This document shows, one piece after another, positions 1 to 8,183 of a stretch of DNA of 47,746 nucleotides. The position numbers and the translations under genes were made by a program. The notes below the pieces were generated by a model. It was not told the origin of the DNA. It was given only the letters and a program-made list of their open reading frames with translations, and did not search any database. The stretch spans positions 1 to 47,746 of the forward strand of contig CAIWXW010000130.1 of the NCBI GenBank assembly GCA_903916755.1, given 5' to 3'. This DNA comes from an uncultured Opitutaceae bacterium. Lineage in GTDB: Bacteria > Verrucomicrobiota > Verrucomicrobiia > Opitutales > Opitutaceae. Positions within the stretch are counted from its first letter, which is position 1; each line of letters starts with the position of its first letter.

Positions 1-161
1 AGGCGCGTCAGGTCGCACAGGCACTGGTAGATTTGGATCAGGCCCATGATGATTGGCCGCACGGTTTGGCGGCCACCCAGAACGAACGGCTTTTTTCCGG
101 GGACGATCGCAGGGCGGTCTTGAGGGAGCGCAGCAACATGCCGAAACGCGTATATACCTAG
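1..161 (+). CDS. C-terminal fragment of an unidentified protein
   Basis: An open frame enters from the left edge (reading from base 3) and stops at a TAG at 159-161, giving about 52 residues. The tail is hydrophilic and helix-like (ARQVAQALVDLDQAHDDW, then a basic end NMPKRVYT), as expected for the end of a soluble protein. No motif was recognised, so no function is offered. It lies 155 bases before the sigma factor on the same strand. The opposite strand is also open here, so the assignment rests only on composition and on the position of the stop. Confidence 0.4.
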   Translation, partial: ARQVAQALVDLDQAHDDWPHGLAATQNERLFSGDDRRAVLRERSNMPKRVYT

Positions 162-316
162 AAAAGAATATTCAAGCGAATTCGCCGGCCGGGCCCCCGG
201 GACGGAAGGGCGTTCCGGCCCAGGCGCGACCGCGGCGGCCGCGGCCGGGGCTTGCCTTGGCTGGGGCGGGCCGGTAGCGGTGCTGCCCGGAAACCGCCGT
301 TCCCCTCGCCACTGCC

Positions 317-853
317 ATGCCGCCCCAAGATCCCGCCGATGCCCGATGGTTCGAGGAGAATCTGAGGCCCCATGAGCGGATGCTGCGGGCCTGGCTGCGG
401 CGGCAGTTCCCGCTCGATGCCGACATCGACGACATCCTGCAGGAGTCCTACCTGCGGGTTTTGGCCGCCCGCCGGGCGGGCACGGTCGATTCGCCCAAGG
501 CGTTCCTCTTCGCCACGGCGCGCAACCTGGCCCTCATGAACCTCCGCCACCGGCGGGTCGAACGGTTGGATTCCTTAGCGGAAATCGACTGGTTGGGCAT
601 CTTGGATGAGCACGGGGATGTGGCCGAGGCGGCCGCCCGGGCCCAGGAACTCGAAATCTTGACCCAAGCCATCCAGTCGCTCCCCACCCGCTGTCGCCAG
701 ATTCTCACGCTGCGGAAGATCTATGGCTTGTCGCAAAGGGAAGTCGCGGCCGAGCTCGGCATTTCCGAGCACACGGTGGAGGCCCAGGGCACCATCGGCC
801 TGCGCAAGATCGGTGAATTCTTCGCCCGGCTCGCCCGGGGCCCCCGCCCATGA
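317..853 (+). CDS. ECF-type RNA polymerase sigma factor (FecI-like)
   Basis: A 178-residue extracytoplasmic-function sigma factor. Region 2 is visible near residues 25-75 (DDILQESYLRVLAA, then AFLFATARNLALMNLRHRR), and region 4 near 115-170 (LPTRCRQILTLRKIYGLSQREVAAELGISEHTVE), a helix-turn-helix that would read the -35 element. Length and order are normal for the family. Its stop overlaps the start of the FecR-like gene by four bases (ATGA), so the two are probably translationally coupled. With the TonB receptor behind them, the arrangement matches cell-surface signalling of the Fec type, in which the anti-sigma releases this factor when the receptor is occupied. What the receptor senses is not visible from the sequence. 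Confidence 0.95.
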   Translation: MPPQDPADARWFEENLRPHERMLRAWLRRQFPLDADIDDILQESYLRVLAARRAGTVDSPKAFLFATARNLALMNLRHRRVERLDSLAEIDWLGILDEHGDVAEAAARAQELEILTQAIQSLPTRCRQILTLRKIYGLSQREVAAELGISEHTVEAQGTIGLRKIGEFFARLARGPRP

Positions 854-1851
854 ACGACCCGATGGAACCCTCAGCGGCCGCGGAGCGGATCGAGCTCGAA
901 TCCGCCGCCTGGATCCTGCGCCGGGATCGCGGCCTGAGCGCGACCGAACAGGATGAATTTTCGCAGTGGCTGGCGGCCGACCCCCGGCACGGCGCCAGCC
1001 TGGCCCGTCATCGGCAAAACTGGGAGCGGCTCGACCTGCTCGTCAAGTGGCGCCCGGAGCATGCCGGCCACCCGAACCGCGACCTGCTGGCGCCGCGGCC
1101 CCTGCGCCACTGGGCGGCGCGGCATCCCTGGGTGGCGGCGCTCCCGCTGGCCGCCGCCGCGGCCGTGGCGGTGGGCCTCTTTGTGGGCCGCCGCCCGTCC
1201 CCGATGCCGGCGCCGATCGCGGCCGGGCCCAATCCGGTCGCGGCGATTGAACAGCACGCGCTGGAGGACGGATCGATCGTCGAGCTCAACCGGGGCGCCG
1301 AGGTCGCCGTCCTGTACACCACGGCCGAGCGGCACGTCCGGCTCGAGCGCGGGGAGGCGCATTTCACCGTGGCGAAGAATCCGGACCGTCCCTTCATCGT
1401 CAGCGTGGCCGGCGTGGACGTCCGCGCGGTGGGCACTCAGTTCGACGTGCGGCTCGAGCTGGGTGCCGTCGAGGTGCTCGTCACCGAGGGTCGGGTGCGG
1501 GTCGGATCGATACCGCTCGTCAAGGCGGGCGAGCGGGCGGTGGTATCGCTGGTGCCGGGTGGACCTCCGCCCCGGGTGGACGCGGTTGCGACGGCCGAGA
1601 TGGACCGCCTGCTCCTGTGGCGCCCGCAGCTGCTGGATTTCACCGGGGCGCCGCTGTCGGCGATCGTGGCCGAGTTCAACCGGCACAATGCGGCGGAGCT
1701 GGTGATCGCTGATCCCGCGCTGGCGAACACCCGGATCAGCGCGCTCCTGCGCTCGGACAACATCGACGGCTTCGTCCGGTTGCTTGAGCGCGGCTTCGAC
1801 ATTCGCGCTGAACGTTCAGGGAATATCATTCTTCTGCGCAAGTCGCAGTGA
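850..1851 (+). CDS. FecR-family anti-sigma / sigma regulator
   Basis: 333 residues in the classic FecR layout. The N-terminal cytoplasmic part (about 10-65, with the motif FSQWLAADPRHGASL) is the sigma-binding DUF4880-type segment. One membrane helix spans about 94-113. A periplasmic FecR domain covers about 135-240 (ERGEAHFTVAKNPDRPF, VGTQFDVR). A C-terminal STN/DUF4974-like domain lies at about 265-333 (LSAIVAEFNRHN). The start is fixed by the ATGA overlap with the sigma gene. By family knowledge it holds the sigma factor at the membrane and relays the state of the TonB receptor. A 151-base gap separates it from the receptor gene, room for a promoter read by the sigma factor, though I could not pick one out with confidence. 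Confidence 0.93.
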   Translation: MNDPMEPSAAAERIELESAAWILRRDRGLSATEQDEFSQWLAADPRHGASLARHRQNWERLDLLVKWRPEHAGHPNRDLLAPRPLRHWAARHPWVAALPLAAAAAVAVGLFVGRRPSPMPAPIAAGPNPVAAIEQHALEDGSIVELNRGAEVAVLYTTAERHVRLERGEAHFTVAKNPDRPFIVSVAGVDVRAVGTQFDVRLELGAVEVLVTEGRVRVGSIPLVKAGERAVVSLVPGGPPPRVDAVATAEMDRLLLWRPQLLDFTGAPLSAIVAEFNRHNAAELVIADPALANTRISALLRSDNIDGFVRLLERGFDIRAERSGNIILLRKSQ

Positions 1852-2002
1852 ACGAGGCCACTTGCGGAAAGCGCCGGCGAGCGTCCGGCGGGCCGCGGCG
1901 GCCGCCGGGTGCGCTTTGTGCTTCACGGCCCCGGTGGAGCCGGTGAATTCACTCTCAATGGCAAAAACTGTCATGGCCGGCCGACGCCAGTAGCCCTGAC
2001 CC

Positions 2003-5000
2003 ATGGAACTCCTTCTCCATGGGACGTGGCGGCGCGTCCGGTTGCTCCTGCCTCTCCTGCTCGCCCTGGGCCTCGGACTGCCGGCGCTCCGGGCGCAAAG
2101 CACCCGGGCGACGCCGCGGCCATTCGACGTCAAGGCCGGCGCCGCCGGCACCGCCATCAAGGAGTTCGCCAAGCAGGCCGCGATCGAGGTCATGTTCCCG
2201 ACGGAGCAGATGGACGGCGTGACCACGAACGCCGTTCGGGGCGAATTCACGCCCGGGCAGGCGCTGGTCCGGATGCTGGCCGGGACGGCATTCACGGTGA
2301 TCGAGGATTCCGGCTCCGGGGCCCTGGCGGTGCGCCGGGCCCGGCGCGCCCCCGACCCGAGCACGGTGGCGCGGGCGAAGGGAGGGGCGTCGCCGGCCCC
2401 CGCCAGCGCGGCGGGGCCAACGGTCAAGCTCGGCCCTTTCGAGGTGACCGGTTCGCACATCAGGCGGGTCGAGGGCGAGGGACCGGCGCCGGTGGTGGAG
2501 TATTCCCAGGCCACCCTCGAAGGCAGCGGCGCCCTGACGCTGGGTGCCTTCATGCAGAGCCTGCCTTTCGCCAGCGGAACGCAGGGCACGATCTACAATC
2601 CCAGCGGCTTCGGGCAGGGCGACTACGACCGCGGGGCCTCGACCCTCAACCCCCGCGGGCTGGGACCCCAGCGTGTCCTCATCCTCATCGACGGCCATCG
2701 CCCGGTCAATTTCGCCTCGCCCGACAGCACGGGGGCTGCGGTTTTCGACCTGGATAGCATCCCGCCGGAGGCGGTGGAGAGCATCGACTACCTGAAGGAC
2801 GGCGCCTCCGCGATCTATGGGTCGGACGCCATCGCCGGCGTGATCAACATCAAGCTGAAGCAGGACTACAGCGGACTCTCGACGGACTTCATGATCGGCA
2901 ACGTGCTGCAGCCGGGCGGGCAGGGGGGAGACCCCCTCGCGCGCAGCGCCAACCTCGTCGCCGGCGGGTCCGCCCACGGCACCTCCTACCTGGCCGACCT
3001 CCATTGGTTCAAGCAGACCGGCAACACCATCGCGGACTATCGGCGCTCCCGGAACACAGATTTCAGCGCGCTGGGGATCAAGGGCGCGGACGACAGCACC
3101 CAGTCCAGCTGGCCCTTCAACGTGGACCTGACTGCCGCGCAGGCGGCCGCGGCCGGCTTCGCCACGGGCGCCGGCTACTATGTCGTGAACGGCGGGACGC
3201 CCACGGCGGCGCCGACCCTGGCGCAGTTCGCGTACGCCGGGACCTCGAAGACAGCCATCACGGACGCCAACCGGTACAACTACGCGCCCACCTCCCAGAT
3301 CGTGCCGGACCAGGAGGACTGGAGCCTGCTGTTCAAGGAACGGCACGATTTCAACCCCGCAGTCTCCGGCTTCATCCAGCTGTTGGGTTCCGACGATCTG
3401 ACCGATTTTCTCTACACCCCCAATACGATCAATTCGTCGTCCGTCACGGTCAGCAACGCCTCCAGCCTCTCGGTCGGCGCCAATCCCGCCTACCTGTCGA
3501 TCCCGGCCAACAATCCCTACAATCCCTTCGGCAGCGCGCTCGGCGGCGGGAGCGGCGCCGGCAACAGTTTCCTCGGGCGGGCCCTGTTCGGCCCGACCCG
3601 CACCTATGCCATCGATTCGACCGCCTGCGACGGGGTGATGGGTCTGGACGGGGTGCTGGCCAGCGGCTGGAACTGGAACATCCGGGCGGCGGATCTCCAA
3701 AGTGCCTTCAATGGCACGCTGCCTGGCTTTCAGGGCAGCTTCCTCAATCCCTTCGGGCCCTCTGCGGACGAGGCGATGGTCAACCGGCTCTTTGTGACCT
3801 CGACCAGCACCGCCGAGGACCGCGCCTACGACGGCGAAGTTTCGGCCTCGGGCCCGGTCCTCGATCTTGGCGCTGGCAGCGTTTCCCTAGCGGCGGGCGG
3901 CGAATGGCGCCGCGAACAGCTGATCAACCATCCCGATACGGCCAACTATGTCGTCATTCCGGTGAGCAGCACGCCCTTCAGCGCGGGCCGCACGGTCACC
4001 TCTGAGTTCCTCGAGGTGGACGCTCCGGTCGGCGGGCGGTACCTCGAGTTGCAGGCCGCTGTCCGCCACGACGAATACAGCCAGTTCGGAGGCACCGCGA
4101 ACCCGAAGTTCGACGTGGTGTCGGAGCCGCTCGGATTCCTCAAGCTGCGGGCGTCCTATTCGGAGTCCTTCAAGGCGCCCGACCTGGGCCAGCTCTACAA
4201 CGAGCCGCTGATCACCTACAGCAGCACCCAGACCCTCGATCCCCTCAACCCGCTGGTGCCGGCGCAGCCGTATGCCCAGTTGACCGGCGGCAATCCGAAC
4301 CTCCAGCCCGAGAAGGGCAAGGTGGACTACCTGGGCGGCGTGATCGACCTCGATGCGGTCGTCAAGGGCCTGAGCTTCTCGGTGGACCACTACGCGATCA
4401 GCCTCAGCAACGTCATCTCGACCTTCAGCACCCCGGCGCAGCTCGAGGGCTCGTTTCCCAACCTGGTGGTCCGCGGCGCCCCGACCGCCCAGGCGCCGGC
4501 GGGCGTGATCCAGTACTTCGACTACGTGCCGGTCAATGCCGCGGCCTACTACTGGCGCGGCTTCGATCTGGGCGCGCGCTACGAGGTCCCCCCGACCCCG
4601 ATCGGCCGATTCGCGGTCGAGGTCGAGTCGACGCGGGTCACGTACTTTGCCTATGACGCCGGGACCGGGCAGGGACCGATCAACAAGGCGGGCCAGTACA
4701 ACGCCACGGGCAGCAGCGCCGGCGCCACCCCCCGCTGGACCGGCACGGTCCAGACGACCTGGAGCAAGGACCGGACCAGCGCCAGCCTCGCGATGGTCTA
4801 CAAGGGCCCCTGGAACGACAACGCCAACGCCCCGACCGCAGTCTGGGGCGAGAATCCCCTCACGCTCTTCAACGCCACGGTGTCCTACACGATCCCGCGC
4901 TGGCGCACGAAGATCACCCTGGCCTGCGACAACGTCTTCAACACCCAGCCTCCGCCGAACGCCTATGCGAGCCCCAGCGATGGGTTCGACGTCAGCACCT

Positions 5001-5056
5001 ACGGGGCCTGGGCCCTGGGCCGGTTCGTCAGCCTGCGGATCAAGAAGGACTTCTAG
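2003..5056 (+). CDS. TonB-dependent outer-membrane receptor with N-terminal STN domain
   Basis: 1017 residues. A signal peptide covers about 1-32 and ends LPALRAQ. An STN (secretin/TonB short N-terminal) domain follows at about 38-113 (FDVKAGAAGTAIKEFAKQA), then the plug at about 140-300 (VLILIDGHRPVNF, YLKDGASAIYGSDAIAGVINI) and a long beta-barrel ending in an aromatic residue (SLRIKKDF). STN-bearing receptors usually signal through a FecR protein, which fits the two genes upstream. The protein would bind an outside ligand and import it using TonB energy; the ligand cannot be read from the sequence. The ATG sits behind CCTGACCC with no Shine-Dalgarno. The next gene begins only seven bases after the stop, suggesting one transcript. 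Confidence 0.96.
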   Translation: MELLLHGTWRRVRLLLPLLLALGLGLPALRAQSTRATPRPFDVKAGAAGTAIKEFAKQAAIEVMFPTEQMDGVTTNAVRGEFTPGQALVRMLAGTAFTVIEDSGSGALAVRRARRAPDPSTVARAKGGASPAPASAAGPTVKLGPFEVTGSHIRRVEGEGPAPVVEYSQATLEGSGALTLGAFMQSLPFASGTQGTIYNPSGFGQGDYDRGASTLNPRGLGPQRVLILIDGHRPVNFASPDSTGAAVFDLDSIPPEAVESIDYLKDGASAIYGSDAIAGVINIKLKQDYSGLSTDFMIGNVLQPGGQGGDPLARSANLVAGGSAHGTSYLADLHWFKQTGNTIADYRRSRNTDFSALGIKGADDSTQSSWPFNVDLTAAQAAAAGFATGAGYYVVNGGTPTAAPTLAQFAYAGTSKTAITDANRYNYAPTSQIVPDQEDWSLLFKERHDFNPAVSGFIQLLGSDDLTDFLYTPNTINSSSVTVSNASSLSVGANPAYLSIPANNPYNPFGSALGGGSGAGNSFLGRALFGPTRTYAIDSTACDGVMGLDGVLASGWNWNIRAADLQSAFNGTLPGFQGSFLNPFGPSADEAMVNRLFVTSTSTAEDRAYDGEVSASGPVLDLGAGSVSLAAGGEWRREQLINHPDTANYVVIPVSSTPFSAGRTVTSEFLEVDAPVGGRYLELQAAVRHDEYSQFGGTANPKFDVVSEPLGFLKLRASYSESFKAPDLGQLYNEPLITYSSTQTLDPLNPLVPAQPYAQLTGGNPNLQPEKGKVDYLGGVIDLDAVVKGLSFSVDHYAISLSNVISTFSTPAQLEGSFPNLVVRGAPTAQAPAGVIQYFDYVPVNAAAYYWRGFDLGARYEVPPTPIGRFAVEVESTRVTYFAYDAGTGQGPINKAGQYNATGSSAGATPRWTGTVQTTWSKDRTSASLAMVYKGPWNDNANAPTAVWGENPLTLFNATVSYTIPRWRTKITLACDNVFNTQPPPNAYASPSDGFDVSTYGAWALGRFVSLRIKKDF

Positions 5057-5063
5057 GCCGCCC

Positions 5064-5621
5064 TTGAGGACCATCGCGTTTCTCTGCCTGGCGCTGGCGG
5101 GCGGGTTGTCCGCCGGCGCCAAGCCATCGGCCTGGGACGAGCCCTTTCCCGGCGTCGTCCTGGACGCGCGCAACATCCGGGGCTTCGTGGGCGAGTACCG
5201 CTGGCTCAGCAACTTCTACCCCTGCACCGTCGCCTACGAGGGGCTGGTCTACCGTTCCTCGGAAGCGGCCTATCAGGCGGCCAAGTTTTCGCCCGGGGCG
5301 CGGGCGGAATTCACGCAGCTGGACCCGGACTCGGCCAAGAAGCTCGCCCGCTCCCGGGCCTTCGACGCCGCGGCCTGGGACGCGCGCAAGGACCGGGTGA
5401 TGCGCGAGGTCGCCTGGGCCAAGTTCTCGCAGAATCCGGAACTGGGCCGCCGGCTGGCCGCGACCGGCGACCGTTACCTCGAGGAGACCAACTGGTGGAA
5501 CGACCCCTATTGGGGCGTCTACCAGGGGCAGGGGAAGAACATGCTCGGCCACATCCTCATGGAAACGCGGGCCCGCCTGCTTCGGGCGGCGTCCGTCCGT
5601 GACAACCCGGGTGCTCCTTGA
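5064..5621 (+). CDS. NADAR-domain protein with a predicted signal peptide
   Basis: A 185-residue protein read from a TTG start. The NADAR (YbiA-like N-glycosidase) fold is recognisable at about 40-175: RWLSNFYP, SSEAAYQAAKF, VMREVAWAKFSQNPELGRRLAATGD, then YWGVYQGQGKNMLGHILMETR. Known relatives cleave N-glycosidic bonds in riboflavin-pathway intermediates or remove ADP-ribose from guanine, and they act in the cytosol. Here the first 18 or so residues (MRTIAFLCLALAGGLSAG) form a hydrophobic leader ending in small residues, like a signal peptide. No in-frame ATG occurs before residue 113, deep inside the domain, so TTG at 5064 is the best start. The gene starts seven bases after the TonB receptor stop and overlaps the next gene by four bases (TTGA). 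Substrate is unknown. Confidence 0.85.
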   Translation: MRTIAFLCLALAGGLSAGAKPSAWDEPFPGVVLDARNIRGFVGEYRWLSNFYPCTVAYEGLVYRSSEAAYQAAKFSPGARAEFTQLDPDSAKKLARSRAFDAAAWDARKDRVMREVAWAKFSQNPELGRRLAATGDRYLEETNWWNDPYWGVYQGQGKNMLGHILMETRARLLRAASVRDNPGAP

Positions 5622-6682
5622 ACGCGCGGCTTAGGTCGGGGTGCCTCGCCCTGGCGCTGCTGCTGGCCGGCCCGCGGCCGGCGGCGCGGGCCTGGGGCGC
5701 CTGGGCGCACGAGCACATCAACCGGGGGGCGGTGCTGTCGCTCCCCGAGCCGCTCCGGACCTTCTTCTACAATCATGCCGACTTCATGACGGAGGAGTCG
5801 GTGATGCCCGACGTCCGCAAGAATCTGCTGAATGACAAGGCTGAGTTTCCCCGGCACAGCATCTTCCTGGAAAGCTATGGCCCCGATGCGCTCCGGTCGC
5901 TCCCCCGCACCTGGACGGAGGCGCAGCAGCGCTTTTCGCCGGAGACGCTGGCGAAGAACGGGACCCTGCCGTGGACGATCGAGGACCTGACGGACAAGCT
6001 GACCGAGGCCTTCCGCCGCCGGGACAAGGGCATGATCCTGTTCCTCGCGGCCTCGCTCGGCCACTACATCGGCGACGCCCAGGTGCCGCTGCACACCACC
6101 AGCAACAACAATGGGCAGTTCACCGGCCAGATGGACATCCATCCGCTGTTCGAGGGCCAGCTGGTGGAGATGTTCGGCCCGGGGTATGACCTCAACGCCG
6201 GCCCGGCGCCGTACTTCGCCGACCTCACCGGCACCACCTGGCGAATGATCGCCGCGACCCATGCCGCCGCCCTGACCCTGCTGCAGACCGACCTGGAGCT
6301 GCGCCATGCGACCCCGGAGGCGGAAATTTACCTGCGGGATGCCGCGGGGCGGCTGGTGCGCAACCGCTTTCTCCTGCTCTATTTCACCCGGAGCTACGCG
6401 GAGCGGCTGCACCAGCGGCTCGGCGGCATGGAGGAACGCTGCCTGCGCTCCGCCATCCTCGCCACCGCCGGCTACTGGAACACCGCCTGGGTGAACGCCG
6501 GGCGGCCCGACCTGTCGCGGCTCGACCCGGCGGCCACGACCGAACGGAATCGCCCGTCCCTGGTGGAAGAGGGCCGGCTCTGGGCGCACGGTCGGATGTT
6601 TGCGCTCGAGCCGCCGGCGGAGTTCGACCAAGCCTTGCTGGGCCCGGCTCCCACCGGGCCGGGCGCCGGCCCCCGCCCCTGA
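5618..6682 (+). CDS. Zinc-dependent S1/P1 nuclease or phospholipase C family enzyme
   Basis: 354 residues from a TTG start that overlaps the NADAR stop. The signal peptide ends at ARA, leaving Trp26 as the mature N-terminus, as in S1/P1 nuclease and bacterial phospholipase C, where that Trp binds zinc. The remaining ligands follow with S1/P1 spacing: His31 (+5), Asp65, His80, then His149, Asp153 and His159 (GHYIGDAQVPLH), and His175 with Glu179. The last ligand is Asp in S1/P1 nuclease but Glu in Bacillus phospholipase C, so the site mixes features of both groups. The enzyme should act in the periplasm or outside and release 5'-nucleotides or phosphorylated head groups. The downstream organophosphate antiporter fits either product. 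Family assignment is strong; nuclease versus lipase is open. Confidence 0.88.
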   Translation: MNARLRSGCLALALLLAGPRPAARAWGAWAHEHINRGAVLSLPEPLRTFFYNHADFMTEESVMPDVRKNLLNDKAEFPRHSIFLESYGPDALRSLPRTWTEAQQRFSPETLAKNGTLPWTIEDLTDKLTEAFRRRDKGMILFLAASLGHYIGDAQVPLHTTSNNNGQFTGQMDIHPLFEGQLVEMFGPGYDLNAGPAPYFADLTGTTWRMIAATHAAALTLLQTDLELRHATPEAEIYLRDAAGRLVRNRFLLLYFTRSYAERLHQRLGGMEERCLRSAILATAGYWNTAWVNAGRPDLSRLDPAATTERNRPSLVEEGRLWAHGRMFALEPPAEFDQALLGPAPTGPGAGPRP

Positions 6683-6719
6683 ACCCGCGGGTGCCCGCCC
6701 CGCGCGGCCCTTTCACCCC

Positions 6720-8087
6720 ATGTCCCTCCTGCAGTCCCTCGCCGCCCGGCTGGGCACCCAGCCGGCGGCGACGCCCCTCCGCGATCCCGTCGAGATTGAC
6801 CGGCGCTACCGCGCGTGGCGGGTCCGGGTCATGGTCTCCGCCATCACCGGCTATGCGCTCTTTTACTTCGTGCGAGCCAACCTCGGCATCGCCGCCCCCG
6901 CGATCACCCGGGAATTCCATTTCTCCAACACGCAATGGGGCCTGGTCCTCAGCGTTTCCACCATCGTCTACGCCTTTTCCAAGTTCCTGAGCGGCGTGGT
7001 CGGGGACCGGGCCAACCCCCGCTATCTGCTCGGGCTGGGTCTCTTGTTTTCCGCCCTCGTGAATCTGTGCTTCGGCCTGGGCGCGAGCCTCGGCTTCTTC
7101 GTCGCCTTCTGGGCGCTCAACAACCTCTTCCAGGGCAGCGGGGTCCCGCCCTGCGTGCGGCTCCTTACCTACTGGTTCAGCCCAAAGGAGATCGGACGCG
7201 CCTGGGGCCTGTGGAACGCCTCCCACCAGATTGGCGGCGCGATCATCCTCCTATGGGGCGGCTACCTGGTCAGCCATTACGGCTGGCGGTCGGCCTTTTG
7301 GGCGCCCGCCCTCGTGTGCATCGTGGGCGCGGTCGCCGTGATGCTCCGGCTGACGGACTCGCCCGAGTCCGAGGGCCTGCCGCCGGTCGAGGTCTACAAG
7401 GGTGAGGCGAAGAAAGAGGATGTGGCCGCCGCCATCCCGTTTCGGGCCATCTTCCGGACCCATATCCTCGGCAACGGCTGGGTCTGGGTCGTCAGCGTCG
7501 CCAATTTCTTCGTCTATGTGATCCGCATCGGCATCCTCAGTTGGGCGCCCAAGTACCTGACCGAGGCCAAGGGCTTCACCCTGCAGGACGCCTCCTTTGC
7601 GGGTGCCGCGTTCGAATTCGCCGGAATCTTTGGCGCCATCGCCGCCGGCTGGCTTTCGGATGTGGTGTTCAAGGGGCGCCGGGGCCCCGTTTCAGTCGGC
7701 TACATGCTCCTCCTGACGTTCGCCCTGCTCGCGCTGTTCCGGGCGCCTCCGGGGCATGTCCTCCTGATGTGCCTGATATTCACGGCGCTCGGCTTCCTGG
7801 TCTACGGCCCGCAGATGCTCGTGGCGGTGGCGGCGGCCGACTTTGCCACCAAGGTGGCGGCTTCCAGTGCCGTCGGTTTGACCGGGCTTTTCGGCTACCT
7901 CGGTGCCAGCTTCTGCGGGCTGGCGACGGGCATCCTGGTCGATCGATTTGGCTGGAACGGAGCCATCTGGCTCTATGCGGGCTCGTCGGTCGTCGGCTGC
8001 GTACTGCTCGCGACGACGTGGCACCGGGTGTCGCCTGTGATCCGCCCTGGCGGGCGGCCGGCCGCCCCGGCCGCCGCCGGGAGCTGA
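6720..8087 (+). CDS. GlpT/UhpT-type organophosphate:phosphate antiporter (MFS)
   Basis: 455 residues with about twelve membrane helices. It follows E. coli GlpT closely: YFVRANLGIAAP near the start, AFSKFLSGVVGDRANPR, GSGVPPCVRLL, and LPPVEVYKG in the central loop. Both arginines known to bind the phosphate group in GlpT have counterparts, Arg52 (YFVR) and Arg269 (YVIRIGILSWAPKYL). Known relatives exchange inorganic phosphate for glycerol-3-phosphate, hexose phosphates or pentose phosphates across the inner membrane. The ATG at 6720 lies directly behind TTTCACCCC, 37 bases after the nuclease/phospholipase stop; a longer frame exists upstream but would overlap that gene. The neighbours suggest it imports a phosphorylated product made in the periplasm. 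Confidence 0.92.
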   Translation: MSLLQSLAARLGTQPAATPLRDPVEIDRRYRAWRVRVMVSAITGYALFYFVRANLGIAAPAITREFHFSNTQWGLVLSVSTIVYAFSKFLSGVVGDRANPRYLLGLGLLFSALVNLCFGLGASLGFFVAFWALNNLFQGSGVPPCVRLLTYWFSPKEIGRAWGLWNASHQIGGAIILLWGGYLVSHYGWRSAFWAPALVCIVGAVAVMLRLTDSPESEGLPPVEVYKGEAKKEDVAAAIPFRAIFRTHILGNGWVWVVSVANFFVYVIRIGILSWAPKYLTEAKGFTLQDASFAGAAFEFAGIFGAIAAGWLSDVVFKGRRGPVSVGYMLLLTFALLALFRAPPGHVLLMCLIFTALGFLVYGPQMLVAVAAADFATKVAASSAVGLTGLFGYLGASFCGLATGILVDRFGWNGAIWLYAGSSVVGCVLLATTWHRVSPVIRPGGRPAAPAAAGS

Positions 8088-8183
8088 GCGGATAGGCGCC
8101 GGAGCGGCGCTGAAGACTCGCTTGCGCCCGGGCCGCCGGGCGGCTCACCCTCGCTGCGCGAAACGTTGATTCCGCGCCACCCC

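Noticed and set aside
1-200. Minus-strand open frame at the left edge with a hydrophobic segment
   Set aside because: It has no evident start and no family match; the plus-strand reading with a proper stop is somewhat more convincing.
1955-3700. Long minus-strand open frame inside the TonB receptor gene
   Set aside because: It is a GC-skew shadow; the plus strand shows STN, plug and barrel in order.
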